Of a DNA stretch of 41,116 bases, positions 24,229-31,382 are shown piece by piece (the stretch's first letter is position 1; the number at the start of each line of letters is the position of its first letter). The stretch lies in the NCBI GenBank assembly GCA_016781485.1, contig JADDQH010000018.1:1-41116 (forward strand), written 5' to 3'. The translations under genes and the position numbers were made by a program. This stretch comes from Chloroflexota bacterium. GTDB taxonomy: Bacteria > Chloroflexota > Limnocylindria > Limnocylindrales > CSP1-4. Below the pieces are notes generated by a model. That model was not told the origin of the DNA, ran no database searches, and saw nothing but the letters and a program-made list of their open reading frames with translations.

Positions 24229-24405
24229 CGGTCCCTTTGCGTAGTGGTGGTGCTTGGCGTCGCCGTCTCGCGAATGCAGGACAGATTGTCGGCAGGCGGA
24301 CCGGGATCGCGCGTCAAGGAACCGGGAGCGGCGGAGAAGCGGTGGGGCGTCCTCTAATCAGCGTCCGTGACGCCCGGTGTTAGCCCCTTGGGCAGAATCA
24401 GTCAC

Positions 24406-24738
24406 GTGACGAACGTCCTCTACTACGGCGACAACCTCGAAGTCCTTCGGCGGCACGTTCGAAGCGAGTCCGTTGACCGCGTGTACCTCGACCCTCCCTT
24501 CAACTCCAACACGAGCTACAACGTCCTGTTCGCGGAGCATGGCGAAAGGGCCGCGGCGCAGGTACGTGCGTTCCAGGACCTCGCGGCGCATCGGGACGTC
24601 CTATTGGCCGACATCAGCGGCGAGGTCGTCGCTCGTGCGTTCCGAACCAGAGACGACCTAGCGTCGAGCGTCCGCGGGACACAGCTGGACGTGATCCTCG
24701 ATGACTTGTACTGGGAGTACGCGTCCCTCAAGCGGTGA
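24406..24738 (+). pseudogene. DNA adenine/cytosine methyltransferase, N-terminal fragment
   Basis: From GTG 24406: TNVLYYGDNLEVLRRHVRSE, VDRVYLDPPFNSNTSYNVLF. The DPPFNSN block is motif IV of beta-class site-specific DNA methyltransferases, preceded by the typical YGDNLEVLR opening. After about residue 55 the sequence departs from the family and stops at 110 residues, whereas real members have 300-500. The catalytic motif is present, but the SAM-binding FxGxG region is missing, so it cannot be active. Relic of a restriction-modification system. Confidence 0.75.
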
Positions 24739-25175
24739 TGGGTCGTTCGCGTGCCCTCGCATTGTCCTTCGCGCTGACACTCGTCGTCGGGGCGTGCGGG
24801 ACGGGAAGCGCCGGAGACGTGGTCGAGGAGTACTTAGTGGCCGTCTCCATCGCGAACGGCGACCGCGGCTGGTCGCTACTCCATCCGGAAGCTCGCGCCG
24901 AGATGTTCGGGAACAATCAGGACGCGTATCGCACCGCGGCCGACGCTCACGACTGGTCCGGGTTCGCATGGTCGGTCGAGGAAGTGGTTCCGGACAACCC
25001 CACGCTGTATATCGTGCGCCTGACGCTACCGCGGGGTCGGCAGAGCGTTCCGCCCTTCCTCGTGCTCCCGAGGAACAACTTCATGCTCCTGAGCTTCAGC
25101 GGCGAGCCGGGCCGAGCGGAAATGATGGTCCGGTTCGAGCCTGGGGGAATGGGGATTTGGCCATACGGTGGTTAG
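24735..25175 (+). CDS. Putative lipoprotein
   Basis: 146 residues; GTG 24735 (or ATG 24738) overlaps the stop of the DNA-methyltransferase fragment. RALALSFALTLVVGACGTGS is a signal peptide with lipobox VGAC. The mature part, with VVEEYLVAVSIANGDRGWSL and EARAEMFGNNQDAYRTAADA, resembles a small NTF2/DUF4878-like extracytoplasmic domain, then beta strands. That assignment is weak. Part of the large cassette between repeats 12 and 13. Confidence 0.6.
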   Translation: MMGRSRALALSFALTLVVGACGTGSAGDVVEEYLVAVSIANGDRGWSLLHPEARAEMFGNNQDAYRTAADAHDWSGFAWSVEEVVPDNPTLYIVRLTLPRGRQSVPPFLVLPRNNFMLLSFSGEPGRAEMMVRFEPGGMGIWPYGG

Positions 25176-25512
25176 GATCAGCACGAGACGCCACCCCGAC
25201 GCGCGGAGCGCGCGCTTCGCCCATCGACGCGCTGTTCGCGCTCGAGTGACCACGCGGCTCGGGGTCACTCCGCGAGGAAGCTCGCCAGCCGGAACGTCCC
25301 GTTGCGCTCGAGCCGGTTGCGCGTCCGCAGGTAGCGGGCGCCGTCTTTCGGGCCCGCGCGATCATGCGCCCATCTGCCTCTTGGCCATGAACGGGCTGCG
25401 CGTCAACGGGGCGCTGGCGATCACGTCCAGAAGGCGTTGTTCGGCGACCTCGACCGCCACGGCGCCTAGACCGCGGCGGCGGTCAGGGGCGCGAGCGGGA
25501 CGAGCGCCTAAG

Positions 25513-25905
25513 GAGAGTGACGACGCGTCGACGAGCGGCTGGGGGATCGAGCTGACGATGCGTGTGCACTCGGACGACAGCGAGCCGCCGATGTGGCCAG
25601 TACACCTCCTGGCGAAGTTGGGCGAGTACGTCTACTCGACCGACGTCCCCCTCGGCCCAGGACATCGCGTCGACGCCGGGGCGGCAATCACCGGAGGGAC
25701 TCCACCGTCGCGCTTGACGGCGCTCGCGTTCACCGTCGACCCGCGGTTCGGGGAGATCGAGACTCCGAACGGCGCGCTTACGTTCCTGACCGCATGCGGT
25801 ATTACGGCCGCCGAGCTCGAGCGCATGAAGGCTACGAGTACGGCGGCTGTCGTCGGCGGATTGCTGCGCGTGAATCCGGACCTAGTTACGGAACCCCCTC
25901 GTTAG
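25513..25905 (+). pseudogene. Suppressor-of-fused (SUFU) domain, 5'-truncated
   Basis: The frame from 25513 reads ESDDASTSGWGIELTMRVHS, DDSEPPMWPVHLLAKLGEYV and GPGHRVDAGAAITGG, then LTALAFTVDPRFGEIETPNG and FLTACGITAAELERMK. This is the bacterial SUFU domain. The N-terminal part of the domain (normally HWHY..YGFSELY) is not found upstream in any frame, and no good start codon precedes it (the first ATG is at 25558). It is therefore a fragment. Bacterial SUFU proteins often act as immunity proteins for polymorphic toxins; that is family knowledge, not seen here. Confidence 0.7.
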
Positions 25906-25965
25906 CGACCGCCCGGGACCGAACTCAACTCGCCTCCTGGAGACCACCGATTACCGCGCGCGGCA

Positions 25966-26015
25966 GCACGATCCGAGGCTTGGGAGACGGCGGTTCTAAC
26001 CCTCTTGCCCCGACC
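25966..26015 (+). repeat. Array repeat 13, class A, last copy
   Basis: GCACGATCCGAGGCTTGGGAG (about 20 bases), ACGGCGGTTCTAACCC and the near-complete core CCTCTTGCCCCGACCA, ending in CCA at 26015. One C-to-T change occurs in the core. It marks the right edge of the array. Confidence 0.75.
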
Positions 26016-26083
26016 ATCCTCACGTGTTCTCGGTGCTTCGCCTTCGCCCGTGAACACTTGCGCCCGCCGTCATCATTCCGCCC

Positions 26084-26323
26084 ATGGGCTTCTGGTCCCG
26101 CCTGGTCGCCGCTCTGTCAGGCCGTTCCGAGACTCCGCCCGCCGGGCTCCCGCCACGGCGGGTCAGGCGCGCTGCAGGGAAGGTCCGTCGACGCCAGACG
26201 GGCGAGCCCCACTGGACCGAAGCCGACCGGTACCCGCGCCCGCGGCGCCGACGCGAACTCGACGACATCGCCGGACTGGGGATGGGTAACGCGGGCACCC
26301 GGAGTGTCGAGGACCGCAGCTGA
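26084..26323 (+). CDS. Small basic protein of unknown function
   Basis: 79 residues from ATG 26084. MGFWSRLVAALSG is followed by an arginine-rich region (PPRRVRRAAGKVRRRQTG) and RYPRPRRRRELDDIAGLGMG. No family is recognised. The basic composition could mean nucleic-acid binding or simply high-GC bias, so the gene is only moderately supported. Located 69 bp right of the last repeat. Confidence 0.4.
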   Translation: MGFWSRLVAALSGRSETPPAGLPPRRVRRAAGKVRRRQTGEPHWTEADRYPRPRRRRELDDIAGLGMGNAGTRSVEDRS

Positions 26324-26422
26324 CCTGCAGGACGACTGGCGTACGACGCGACGCTCGGCGCCACGCCGGTCTTGGCCCTCGCGAGATCAGCTCGCCGCGG
26401 CGTCAGAGTCGGGGATGATCAG

Positions 26423-27052
26423 GTGAAGTTCGGTCCCGCCTCTCTTGCTGCGATATCTGCTGCGCTTGCGGCATGTGCGTCGCTGCGACCCTCACCTCCG
26501 GCTTCGGGCCCGAGCGCCGAGAGCCCGAGCGGTACCCCGGTCGCGAGCGCGGTCGCTGCGACTGTCTCCCCCTCGGAGAGGTCGTCCGCCGATGCGTCGT
26601 TCACGGCTCAAAAACCGACCCCGTCGCACTCTCCGCCACCGTCAGCGACGCCGCCGGCCGTTCACGGGGTGAAGCGGCTGGTCGCGGATCTCGAGGGGGC
26701 AGGCGCGACCGTGCGCCAGGTCGGCGCATTCGAGGGACTGGACGAGGGTCCCCTCCGGGGTGGCGTTCGCCTCTGCGTGGACTCGCAGGAGGTCACGGTG
26801 TACGTATTCAAGAACGACGACCAGCGCGCCGAAGTCACCTCCCAGATCGACCGCCGCGACCCGACAACGTTCTACGGAGAGCGGATCACCGCGGTCTACG
26901 AATGGTCCGGGAAGCCGAGGTTCTGGGAGCGCGATCGGATCCTGGTCCTGTATCTCGGCAGGGATCAGAAGACGGAGCGACTGCTGACGTCCGTGCTCGG
27001 TCCACCGTTCGCTCGCGGCCGCTGGCCGGCGACGATCGACCACACCTGTTAG
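26423..27052 (+). CDS. Putative lipoprotein with Ser/Pro-rich linker
   Basis: 209 residues from GTG 26423, chosen to place the signal peptide: KFGPASLAAISAALAACASL with lipobox LAAC. A 60-residue Ser/Pro/Thr-rich linker follows, then a compact C-terminal domain of about 120 residues (VKRLVADLEGAGATVRQVGA, CVDSQEVTVYVFKNDDQRAE, RFWERDRILVLYLGRDQKTE). No named family is recognised. The fold looks like alpha/beta with regular strands. It resembles the array lipoproteins in style but lies outside the last repeat. Confidence 0.6.
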   Translation: MKFGPASLAAISAALAACASLRPSPPASGPSAESPSGTPVASAVAATVSPSERSSADASFTAQKPTPSHSPPPSATPPAVHGVKRLVADLEGAGATVRQVGAFEGLDEGPLRGGVRLCVDSQEVTVYVFKNDDQRAEVTSQIDRRDPTTFYGERITAVYEWSGKPRFWERDRILVLYLGRDQKTERLLTSVLGPPFARGRWPATIDHTC

Positions 27053-27305
27053 GGGTTATCGGGATAGACGTGAGGCGCGGTCACGCCTGAAAACGCGAAC
27101 GAGATCCGATGATGCTCGGCGGACTAGGCGCTCGCCGCGTGCATGCACCGTCACGACAGCTAGGAGGGCGCTCTCGCGAGGATGAAGACCGCTCCCATCG
27201 TGCCCATCCGCGCGTTCGGCGCGGCTTCTCCCTTCCCGTGCCGCCGATGCGGGTCCGGTACGAGATCGCGATCAGCGCGCCGGCGGCACGAGCGATGTGT
27301 GGCCT

Positions 27306-27324
27306 CGGGCAATGATGTTGCCCG
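27306..27324. other. Perfect 7-bp hairpin in the 330-bp gap before the F420-reductase-like gene
   Basis: CGGGCAA (27306-27312), loop TGATG, TTGCCCG (27318-27324). No U-tract follows. The rest of the 27053-27381 gap shows no gene I can support. The hairpin may be a terminator or a leader structure. Confidence 0.35.
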
Positions 27325-27381
27325 TAAGACAAGTAGCAGTCAAGCGGTGCTGATAGGGCACGACAAGAGGAGCGCATCAAG

Positions 27382-28080
27382 ATGGACATCGCCATCATCG
27401 GGACCGGGAACGTGGGCAAGGCGCTCGGCACGTCGCTGACCGGCGCGGGGCATGCCGTGACGTTCGCCGGCCGGGACGAGCAGAAGGCCGAGCTCGTCGC
27501 AGCGGAGTTCGGTGTGTCATCAGCCAGGACCTCGCGCGAGGCTGCACAGGGCGCGGACGTGGTGATCCTCGCCGTCCCGTTCTCGGAGCTCGAGAACGTG
27601 GCCCGGGACATCGCGCCCGTCGTGACCGGCAAGGTCGTCATCGACACGACCAACCCGCTCACGCCGGACTACTCCGGCCTGGCGACGCAGGGCGGAGCGT
27701 CTGCCGCCGAGCGGCTCGCGCGCGTGCTCGATGGCGCTCGCGTCGTCAAGGCGTTCAACACGCTCTTCGCGGGCGTCCAGGCCGATCCGCGGACGCACGG
27801 CATCCCTGTCGACGCGCTCATCTCGACCGACGATCCGGAGGCGCGAACGAAGACGTCGGAGCTGGCGAGCTCGATCGGCCTCCGCGCCGTCGACGCCGGC
27901 CCGCTCGTCCGCGCACGGGAGCTCGAGGCACTCGCGTTCCTGAACATCCAGCTCCAGATGCGCCACGGTGGCGACTGGCGAACGGCGGTGGCGCTCGTCG
28001 GCGCGCCGGCGGCGGCCACGACCGAGCCGGCCGCGGCGACGCTCGCCTCGTCTCTCGTCCGCGAGAACAATCCCTCCTAG
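27382..28080 (+). CDS. NADPH-dependent F420 reductase-like oxidoreductase
   Basis: 232 residues. The Rossmann motif IIGTGNVGKALGTSLTGAGH opens the protein, followed by VTFAGRDEQK (NADP-type Arg), GADVVILAVPFSEL, KVVIDTTNPLTPDYSGLA and VVKAFNTLFAGVQADPR. These match the F420-oxidoreductase/NAD(P)-binding family, whose members reduce coenzyme F420 with NADPH or are uncharacterised relatives. If it is a true Fno enzyme, the organism makes F420, which fits an actinobacterium or some Chloroflexota. A clear terminator-like hairpin follows. Confidence 0.8.
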   Translation: MDIAIIGTGNVGKALGTSLTGAGHAVTFAGRDEQKAELVAAEFGVSSARTSREAAQGADVVILAVPFSELENVARDIAPVVTGKVVIDTTNPLTPDYSGLATQGGASAAERLARVLDGARVVKAFNTLFAGVQADPRTHGIPVDALISTDDPEARTKTSELASSIGLRAVDAGPLVRARELEALAFLNIQLQMRHGGDWRTAVALVGAPAAATTEPAAATLASSLVRENNPS

Positions 28081-28090
28081 GCATGAAGGC

Positions 28091-28120
28091 GCCGGGCTTC
28101 CGGCGATCCGAAAGCCCGGC
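28091..28120 (+). terminator. Terminator-like hairpin after the F420-reductase-like gene
   Basis: GCCGGGCTT (28091-28099) pairs perfectly with AAGCCCGGC (28112-28120) across a 12-nt loop. No T-run follows, which is common in high-GC bacteria. Confidence 0.6.
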
Positions 28121-28244
28121 GGCTCTGAAAGCACCGCCGGCGGCAGCCGGGAGGTCGCGCGCAGGATGAGCAGACCGGGCGAATCGTCGACCGTCAGTGC
28201 GAGCGCGATAGTCGCGTACACGCCCCGCGCGACGCAGACGCGTG

Positions 28245-28276
28245 TTGACTTATTTGCATGAGCTAGGAATACTCAT
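28245..28276 (+). promoter_or_regulatory. Promoter and operator of the vapBC pair
   Basis: -35 TTGACT (28245-28250), 17-bp spacer, -10 AATACT (28268-28273), 7 bp before the ATG at 28280. An inverted repeat ATGAG (28258-28262) / CTCAT (28272-28276) overlaps the -10 and is a candidate operator for autorepression by the VapBC complex. Confidence 0.5.
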
Positions 28277-28279
28277 CGC

Positions 28280-28537
28280 ATGACTAAGCGACTTCAGGTC
28301 CTGCTTGATGAGGACGAGCTGGCCGAGATCCGCCGGAGCGCTCGCCGAAGACGTCTCTCCGTAGCCGAGTGGGTTCGCTCGGCCCTGCGGGACGCGAGGG
28401 CTGCTGAGGGAAGTCGCCCTGCACGCGAAAAGCTCCAGGCGATCCGGTCCGCGGTCGGCCACGCGTTCCCCACCGGCTCCATCGGGGAGATGCACGCGGA
28501 CATCGAACGCGGGTACGTCGGTCACGACGAGTCGTGA
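28280..28537 (+). CDS. vapB: Ribbon-helix-helix antitoxin of a VapBC pair
   Basis: 85 residues. [20 protein letters not shown] (a beta strand then helix) and [17 protein letters not shown] form a CopG/RHH-type DNA-binding domain in residues 1-45. The rest is a helical toxin-binding tail. Its stop overlaps the toxin start (GTGA at 28534-28537), the usual toxin-antitoxin layout. Expected to bind the operator at its own promoter and to neutralise the PIN toxin. The gene is probably intact. Confidence 0.8.
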   Translation: MTKRLQVLLDEDELAEIRRSARRRRLSVAEWVRSALRDARAAEGSRPAREKLQAIRSAVGHAFPTGSIGEMHADIERGYVGHDES

Positions 28538-28932
28538 TCTTCGTCGACTCGAACATCCCGATGTATCTCGTGGGTGCCGCCCACCCGAACAAGGAGGCCG
28601 CCCGCCGCCTCCTCGAGCGCGCCGTCGCCGAGGACGCGCGCCTCGTGACGGATGCCGAAGTACTACAGGAGATCCTGCACCGGTACGTCGCCATCGATCG
28701 ACGCGACGCGATCGGGCCGGCCTTCGACGCGCTGCTGGGCGTCGTCGATGAGGTCTTTCCGGTCGAGCTGCCCGATGTCGAGCGCGCGCGTCGCCTGGTC
28801 CTCGGCACTCAGCTCCTCTCGGCACGCGACGCGATCCACGTGGCCGTGATGCAGCGCCGCGACGTCGCCGAGGTGATCAGCTTCGACCGCGCCTTCGATG
28901 CGATCCCCGGACTCCGCCGTCTCCACGAGTGA
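28534..28932 (+). CDS. vapC: PIN-domain ribonuclease toxin VapC
   Basis: 132 residues from GTG 28534. [13 protein letters not shown] carries the first catalytic Asp (DSN, Asp4-type). [20 protein letters not shown] carries the conserved acidic residue after [26 protein letters not shown] and [13 protein letters not shown] supply the remaining acidic residues (ARDAIH, SFDRAFD). All four PIN positions appear present, so it should be an active Mg-dependent RNase. Length is typical for VapC. Translationally coupled to the antitoxin. Confidence 0.88.
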   Translation: MIFVDSNIPMYLVGAAHPNKEAARRLLERAVAEDARLVTDAEVLQEILHRYVAIDRRDAIGPAFDALLGVVDEVFPVELPDVERARRLVLGTQLLSARDAIHVAVMQRRDVAEVISFDRAFDAIPGLRRLHE

Positions 28933-28945
28933 GCGAGCGGCGCAC

Positions 28946-29693
28946 ATGCGTGGTTCTGTTCTGCTATTCGCGCCCGGGCTCGTCCTGATCTCGCTCGGGT
29001 ACGTACTCGGCACGGCCGCGGCTGCGCGGCGGCGCTCGCCTTCGCTTCTACCGATCCGTCTGTTCGGCGTCGGCTTCGCGTTGATGTGGCTCGTCCCGGG
29101 CGCGGCCGCCGCGTGGGACGCCGCGTACGAGCGGCAATGGTCTCTGCGACGTTCTTCGTGGCGATGGTCGTCCCAGGGGTGCTCGTCCTCGTCGCGTCCC
29201 TCGGAGCCCGCCTCCGACCCGGTCCATACGGCCCGGTGACCGAGGCGCCGTTCCCGTTGCGATGGCTGGGCGTCTGGAAGATGGCGGTCGGCCTCGGCGG
29301 CATCGTCGTCTCGCTCGCCCTTCGCGATCGTCGAGCGATCAGCCGTCTGGCTCCTGTTCTCGGTCCTCTGGGTCGTGTTCGTCGTGACAGGCGCGGCGAT
29401 GTACGACGCGTCGAAGCTCGACGACCCTGCGAAGAGCCGCGAACATGGCAAGGGGCGACGGATCGACGAGGGGCGACGGCTGTTGGTCGGCCTGGTGATG
29501 CTCGCGGTCGCGTTCCTCGCCGAGCTGTTCACGGTCGACGCGGCACTCGGCAGCGAGCGCTGCATCCGTGACGCTCTGTGCGCCACCCCCCGAGCTTTGG
29601 GAGCACGCTTTCTGGCTACTGATCGCAGCGGCCGGTCTTCTGCTCATAGCGTCCTCCAGGGCTGCACTGCGGACGCGTCGGTCACCGGGGTGA
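28946..29693 (+). pseudogene. Multi-pass membrane protein with three frameshifts, paralogue of 13626-14187
   Basis: Four frames join into one protein. It starts at ATG 28946 (RGSVLLFAPGLVLISLGYVL, then FGVGFALMWLVPGAAAAWDA). A shift near 29135 gives VSATFFVAMVVPGVLVLVAS. A shift near 29330 gives AVWLLFSVLWVVFVVTGAAM and YDASKLDD. A third shift near 29590, beside a run of six C residues, gives LWEHAFWLLIAAAGLLLIAS and a TGA at 29691-29693. It is clearly homologous to the array gene at 13626, which also carries a frameshift. Either decay or homopolymer-type sequencing error. Confidence 0.65.
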
Positions 29694-29957
29694 GCTCGAA
29701 CCGGAGCGTCGGGATCCCGTGCCTCTCCCAGATCAGCTGGTACCGGGACTTCACTGCTGGCTCGAACCCCACGAGGGCGACGCTCTCTCTGCTCCGCTTC
29801 CGGAGCTGACGCGGCAGCGCAGATCGAGGACCGGAGGTGATCCGCACCGCGGAAGCTTGTTGGGTCACCGTCGGTCACAGCGATTCGCTGCGCCTTGACG
29901 AGCGCGCTCTGTCAGGACCGATATCACGTTGAAGCCCCACCTACGAACGAGCGCCCG

Positions 29958-30311
29958 ATCCGCGTCTCCTCGGTCGCGCGCGTCGAGGAGACGCACCCCT
30001 GTTTCGGGACCCTGCGCACGCTCGACGAGCAGCGTCCACTGCCGGTCACGACCGTCGGGCAGAGCGTCAGGGACCGTGGCCTCGGCGTTTTCTGGGGACA
30101 CGTCCTCGTCGCTCAGGGCTCCGCGGAGGCGATGCTCGACCTCGGCGTCAGCGTCTGGGACCTCGCGGCGCCGGCGGCGATCGTCGCCGAAGCCGGCGGC
30201 CGCATGACGGACCTCGCCGGTCGCCTTTCGTCGAGCGGCTCTTTCGCGCTCACCTCGAACGGTCTCCTGCACGACACGCTCCTGTCGGCGCTCGGCGGTC
30301 GGACCGGGTAG
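29958..30311 (+). pseudogene. Inositol-monophosphatase/histidinol-phosphatase-like C-terminal fragment
   Basis: The frame reads RVSSVARVEETHPCFGTLRT, then DRGLGVFWGHVLVAQGSAEA, MLDLGVSVWDLAAPAAIVAE and AGGRMTDLAG. The WDLAAPAAIVAEAGG block is the C-terminal metal-binding motif of the family. The N-terminal half with the EExxxD and DPIDGT motifs is missing upstream in all frames. This fragment of about 118 residues therefore cannot be an active phosphatase. It stands between two other broken genes. Confidence 0.75.
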
Positions 30312-30326
30312 CTGCGCCTCGCACCG

Positions 30327-30810
30327 ATGAACGCCTCGAACCCCGACCGGGCGACAGGGCGCGAGAAGGTGCGCAGGGTCGTCGAGCGTCTCGTCCGTGG
30401 AGGTACCGCTGTCGCCCGCTCGGACGGCAGCGTCCACCGCCTGTTCCCTGCGGCAGTGACCCCGGCCGAGGGCGAGTCATTGCGGGACTGGGTGATCCGC
30501 GAACAGGCGACTCAGACGCTCGAGATCCGACGGTCGCACGTTCGATCTGGCGTTCGTCGACGGGAACCACCGGTTCGACCGCGTCTTCCTCGACCTTGTC
30601 TACCTCGGGCGCCTCGTCGGCGCGGGAGGCGTCGTTTTCCTCGACGACTACCAGCTGCCCGGCGTCGCGAAGGCCGCCTCCTTCTGCCTGACGAATCTCG
30701 ACTGGACGCTCGAAGAAGTGTCGCCGCCCGACGACCTCCACCAGTGGGCCGTCCTCCGCACCTCCCGGGTCCCGGACAGCCGACCGTTCGACTACTTCGT
30801 CGACTTCTGA
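30327..30810 (+). pseudogene. Class I methyltransferase with internal deletion
   Basis: The N-terminal part from ATG 30327 (MNASNPDRATGREKVRRVVE and VARSDGSVHRLFPAAVTPAEG) runs in one frame to about 30520. The frame then changes and continues as DGRTFDLAFVDGNHRFDRVF and LVGAGGVVFLDDYQLPGVAK, ending DYFVDF at TGA 30808-30810. The second part is the C-terminal half of a Methyltransf_24-like enzyme. The SAM-binding glycine-rich motif expected between them is absent. A deletion at the junction explains both the frame change and the missing motif. Confidence 0.7.
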
Positions 30811-31382
30811 CTCCCCGACTCGCGGCCGACGACTGCGCTTCCCGTGCTACCGCCCCCGGCCATCTCGCGAAGCAGGAGCTCGCGTAGTTGCCTGACCCGC
30901 GGGCCGTCCTTGTCGCGCCGCGGCCGGGTCATACCGGCGAGGACGTCGAGCGGATGAGCGACCTGGACTCGGCGTCCGGCCAACGCGCAGGTCCGCGCGC
31001 GTTCACTCAGGCTCGCATAGCCGCCCGCGACCTCGGGGACGATGTCTAGCCGGCCGAGACGCGTTTCGTAGGTGTGGTCGAACGTGATCGGGGACTCGGG
31101 GTCCCGCTGCTCGATCCGCCGAACGACGCCATCCCGGACCCACACGCGCTCGCCGGCACTGTCGACGCGCCACTCGCCGATCTCCGGCTGCGCCTCCGCA
31201 TCCAGCGAGCGCAATAGAGCATCGAGCCGCCGCAGGTTCTCCGGTGACGTGTCGGGAACGATGTCGAGGTCGTTCGGCGCCGCATCGAGCCCGTGCGCGA
31301 GCGCCGCCGCAGAGCCGACCACGACGAACCGGATCCCGTCCCGGTCGAGCGCCGCCAGAAGCCCTGCCAGGTCGAGCGTCAA
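30792..31382 (-). CDS. Nucleotidyltransferase-fold protein (AbiEii/MNT-like)
   Basis: 196 residues. VVVGSAAALAHGLDAAPNDL followed by DIVPD is the nucleotidyltransferase GS-x-D-x-D core (residues about 19-41). Then come RRLDALLRSLDAEA, a segment ITFDHTYETRLGRLDIVPEV with a third acidic residue, and a helical C-terminus RRDKDGPRVRQLRELL. Such proteins include toxin-type (AbiEii) and metabolic nucleotidyltransferases. No antitoxin partner is apparent next to it. Its start overlaps the end of the GNAT gene (ATGA), so the two are co-transcribed. Confidence 0.7.
   Translation of the reverse strand: MTLDLAGLLAALDRDGIRFVVVGSAAALAHGLDAAPNDLDIVPDTSPENLRRLDALLRSLDAEAQPEIGEWRVDSAGERVWVRDGVVRRIEQRDPESPITFDHTYETRLGRLDIVPEVAGGYASLSERARTCALAGRRVQVAHPLDVLAGMTRPRRDKDGPRVRQLRELLLREMAGGGSTGSAVVGRESGSQKSTK

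Noticed and set aside
25180-25512. Coding region upstream of the SUFU fragment
   Set aside because: The frame is open but arginine-rich and without any match to the expected SUFU N-terminus; I see no supported gene in this stretch.
6811-26015. CRISPR array
   Set aside because: The repeats are hundreds to thousands of bases apart, vary in length and class, and are separated by genes rather than unique short spacers. No cas genes are present.
6811-26015. Classical integron attC sites
   Set aside because: I looked for RYYYAAC and GTTRRRY boxes with an imperfect palindrome between them. GGTTCTAACC occurs in some class A copies, but the boxes are not consistently placed and no long palindrome spans the repeat. 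No integron integrase is visible.
29644-29868. Small minus-strand frame with VALVGFEPAVKSRYQLIWER
   Set aside because: The GFEP phrase recalls the antisense repeat peptides, but the nucleotide sequence does not match the core or either arm. It may be a chance frame.
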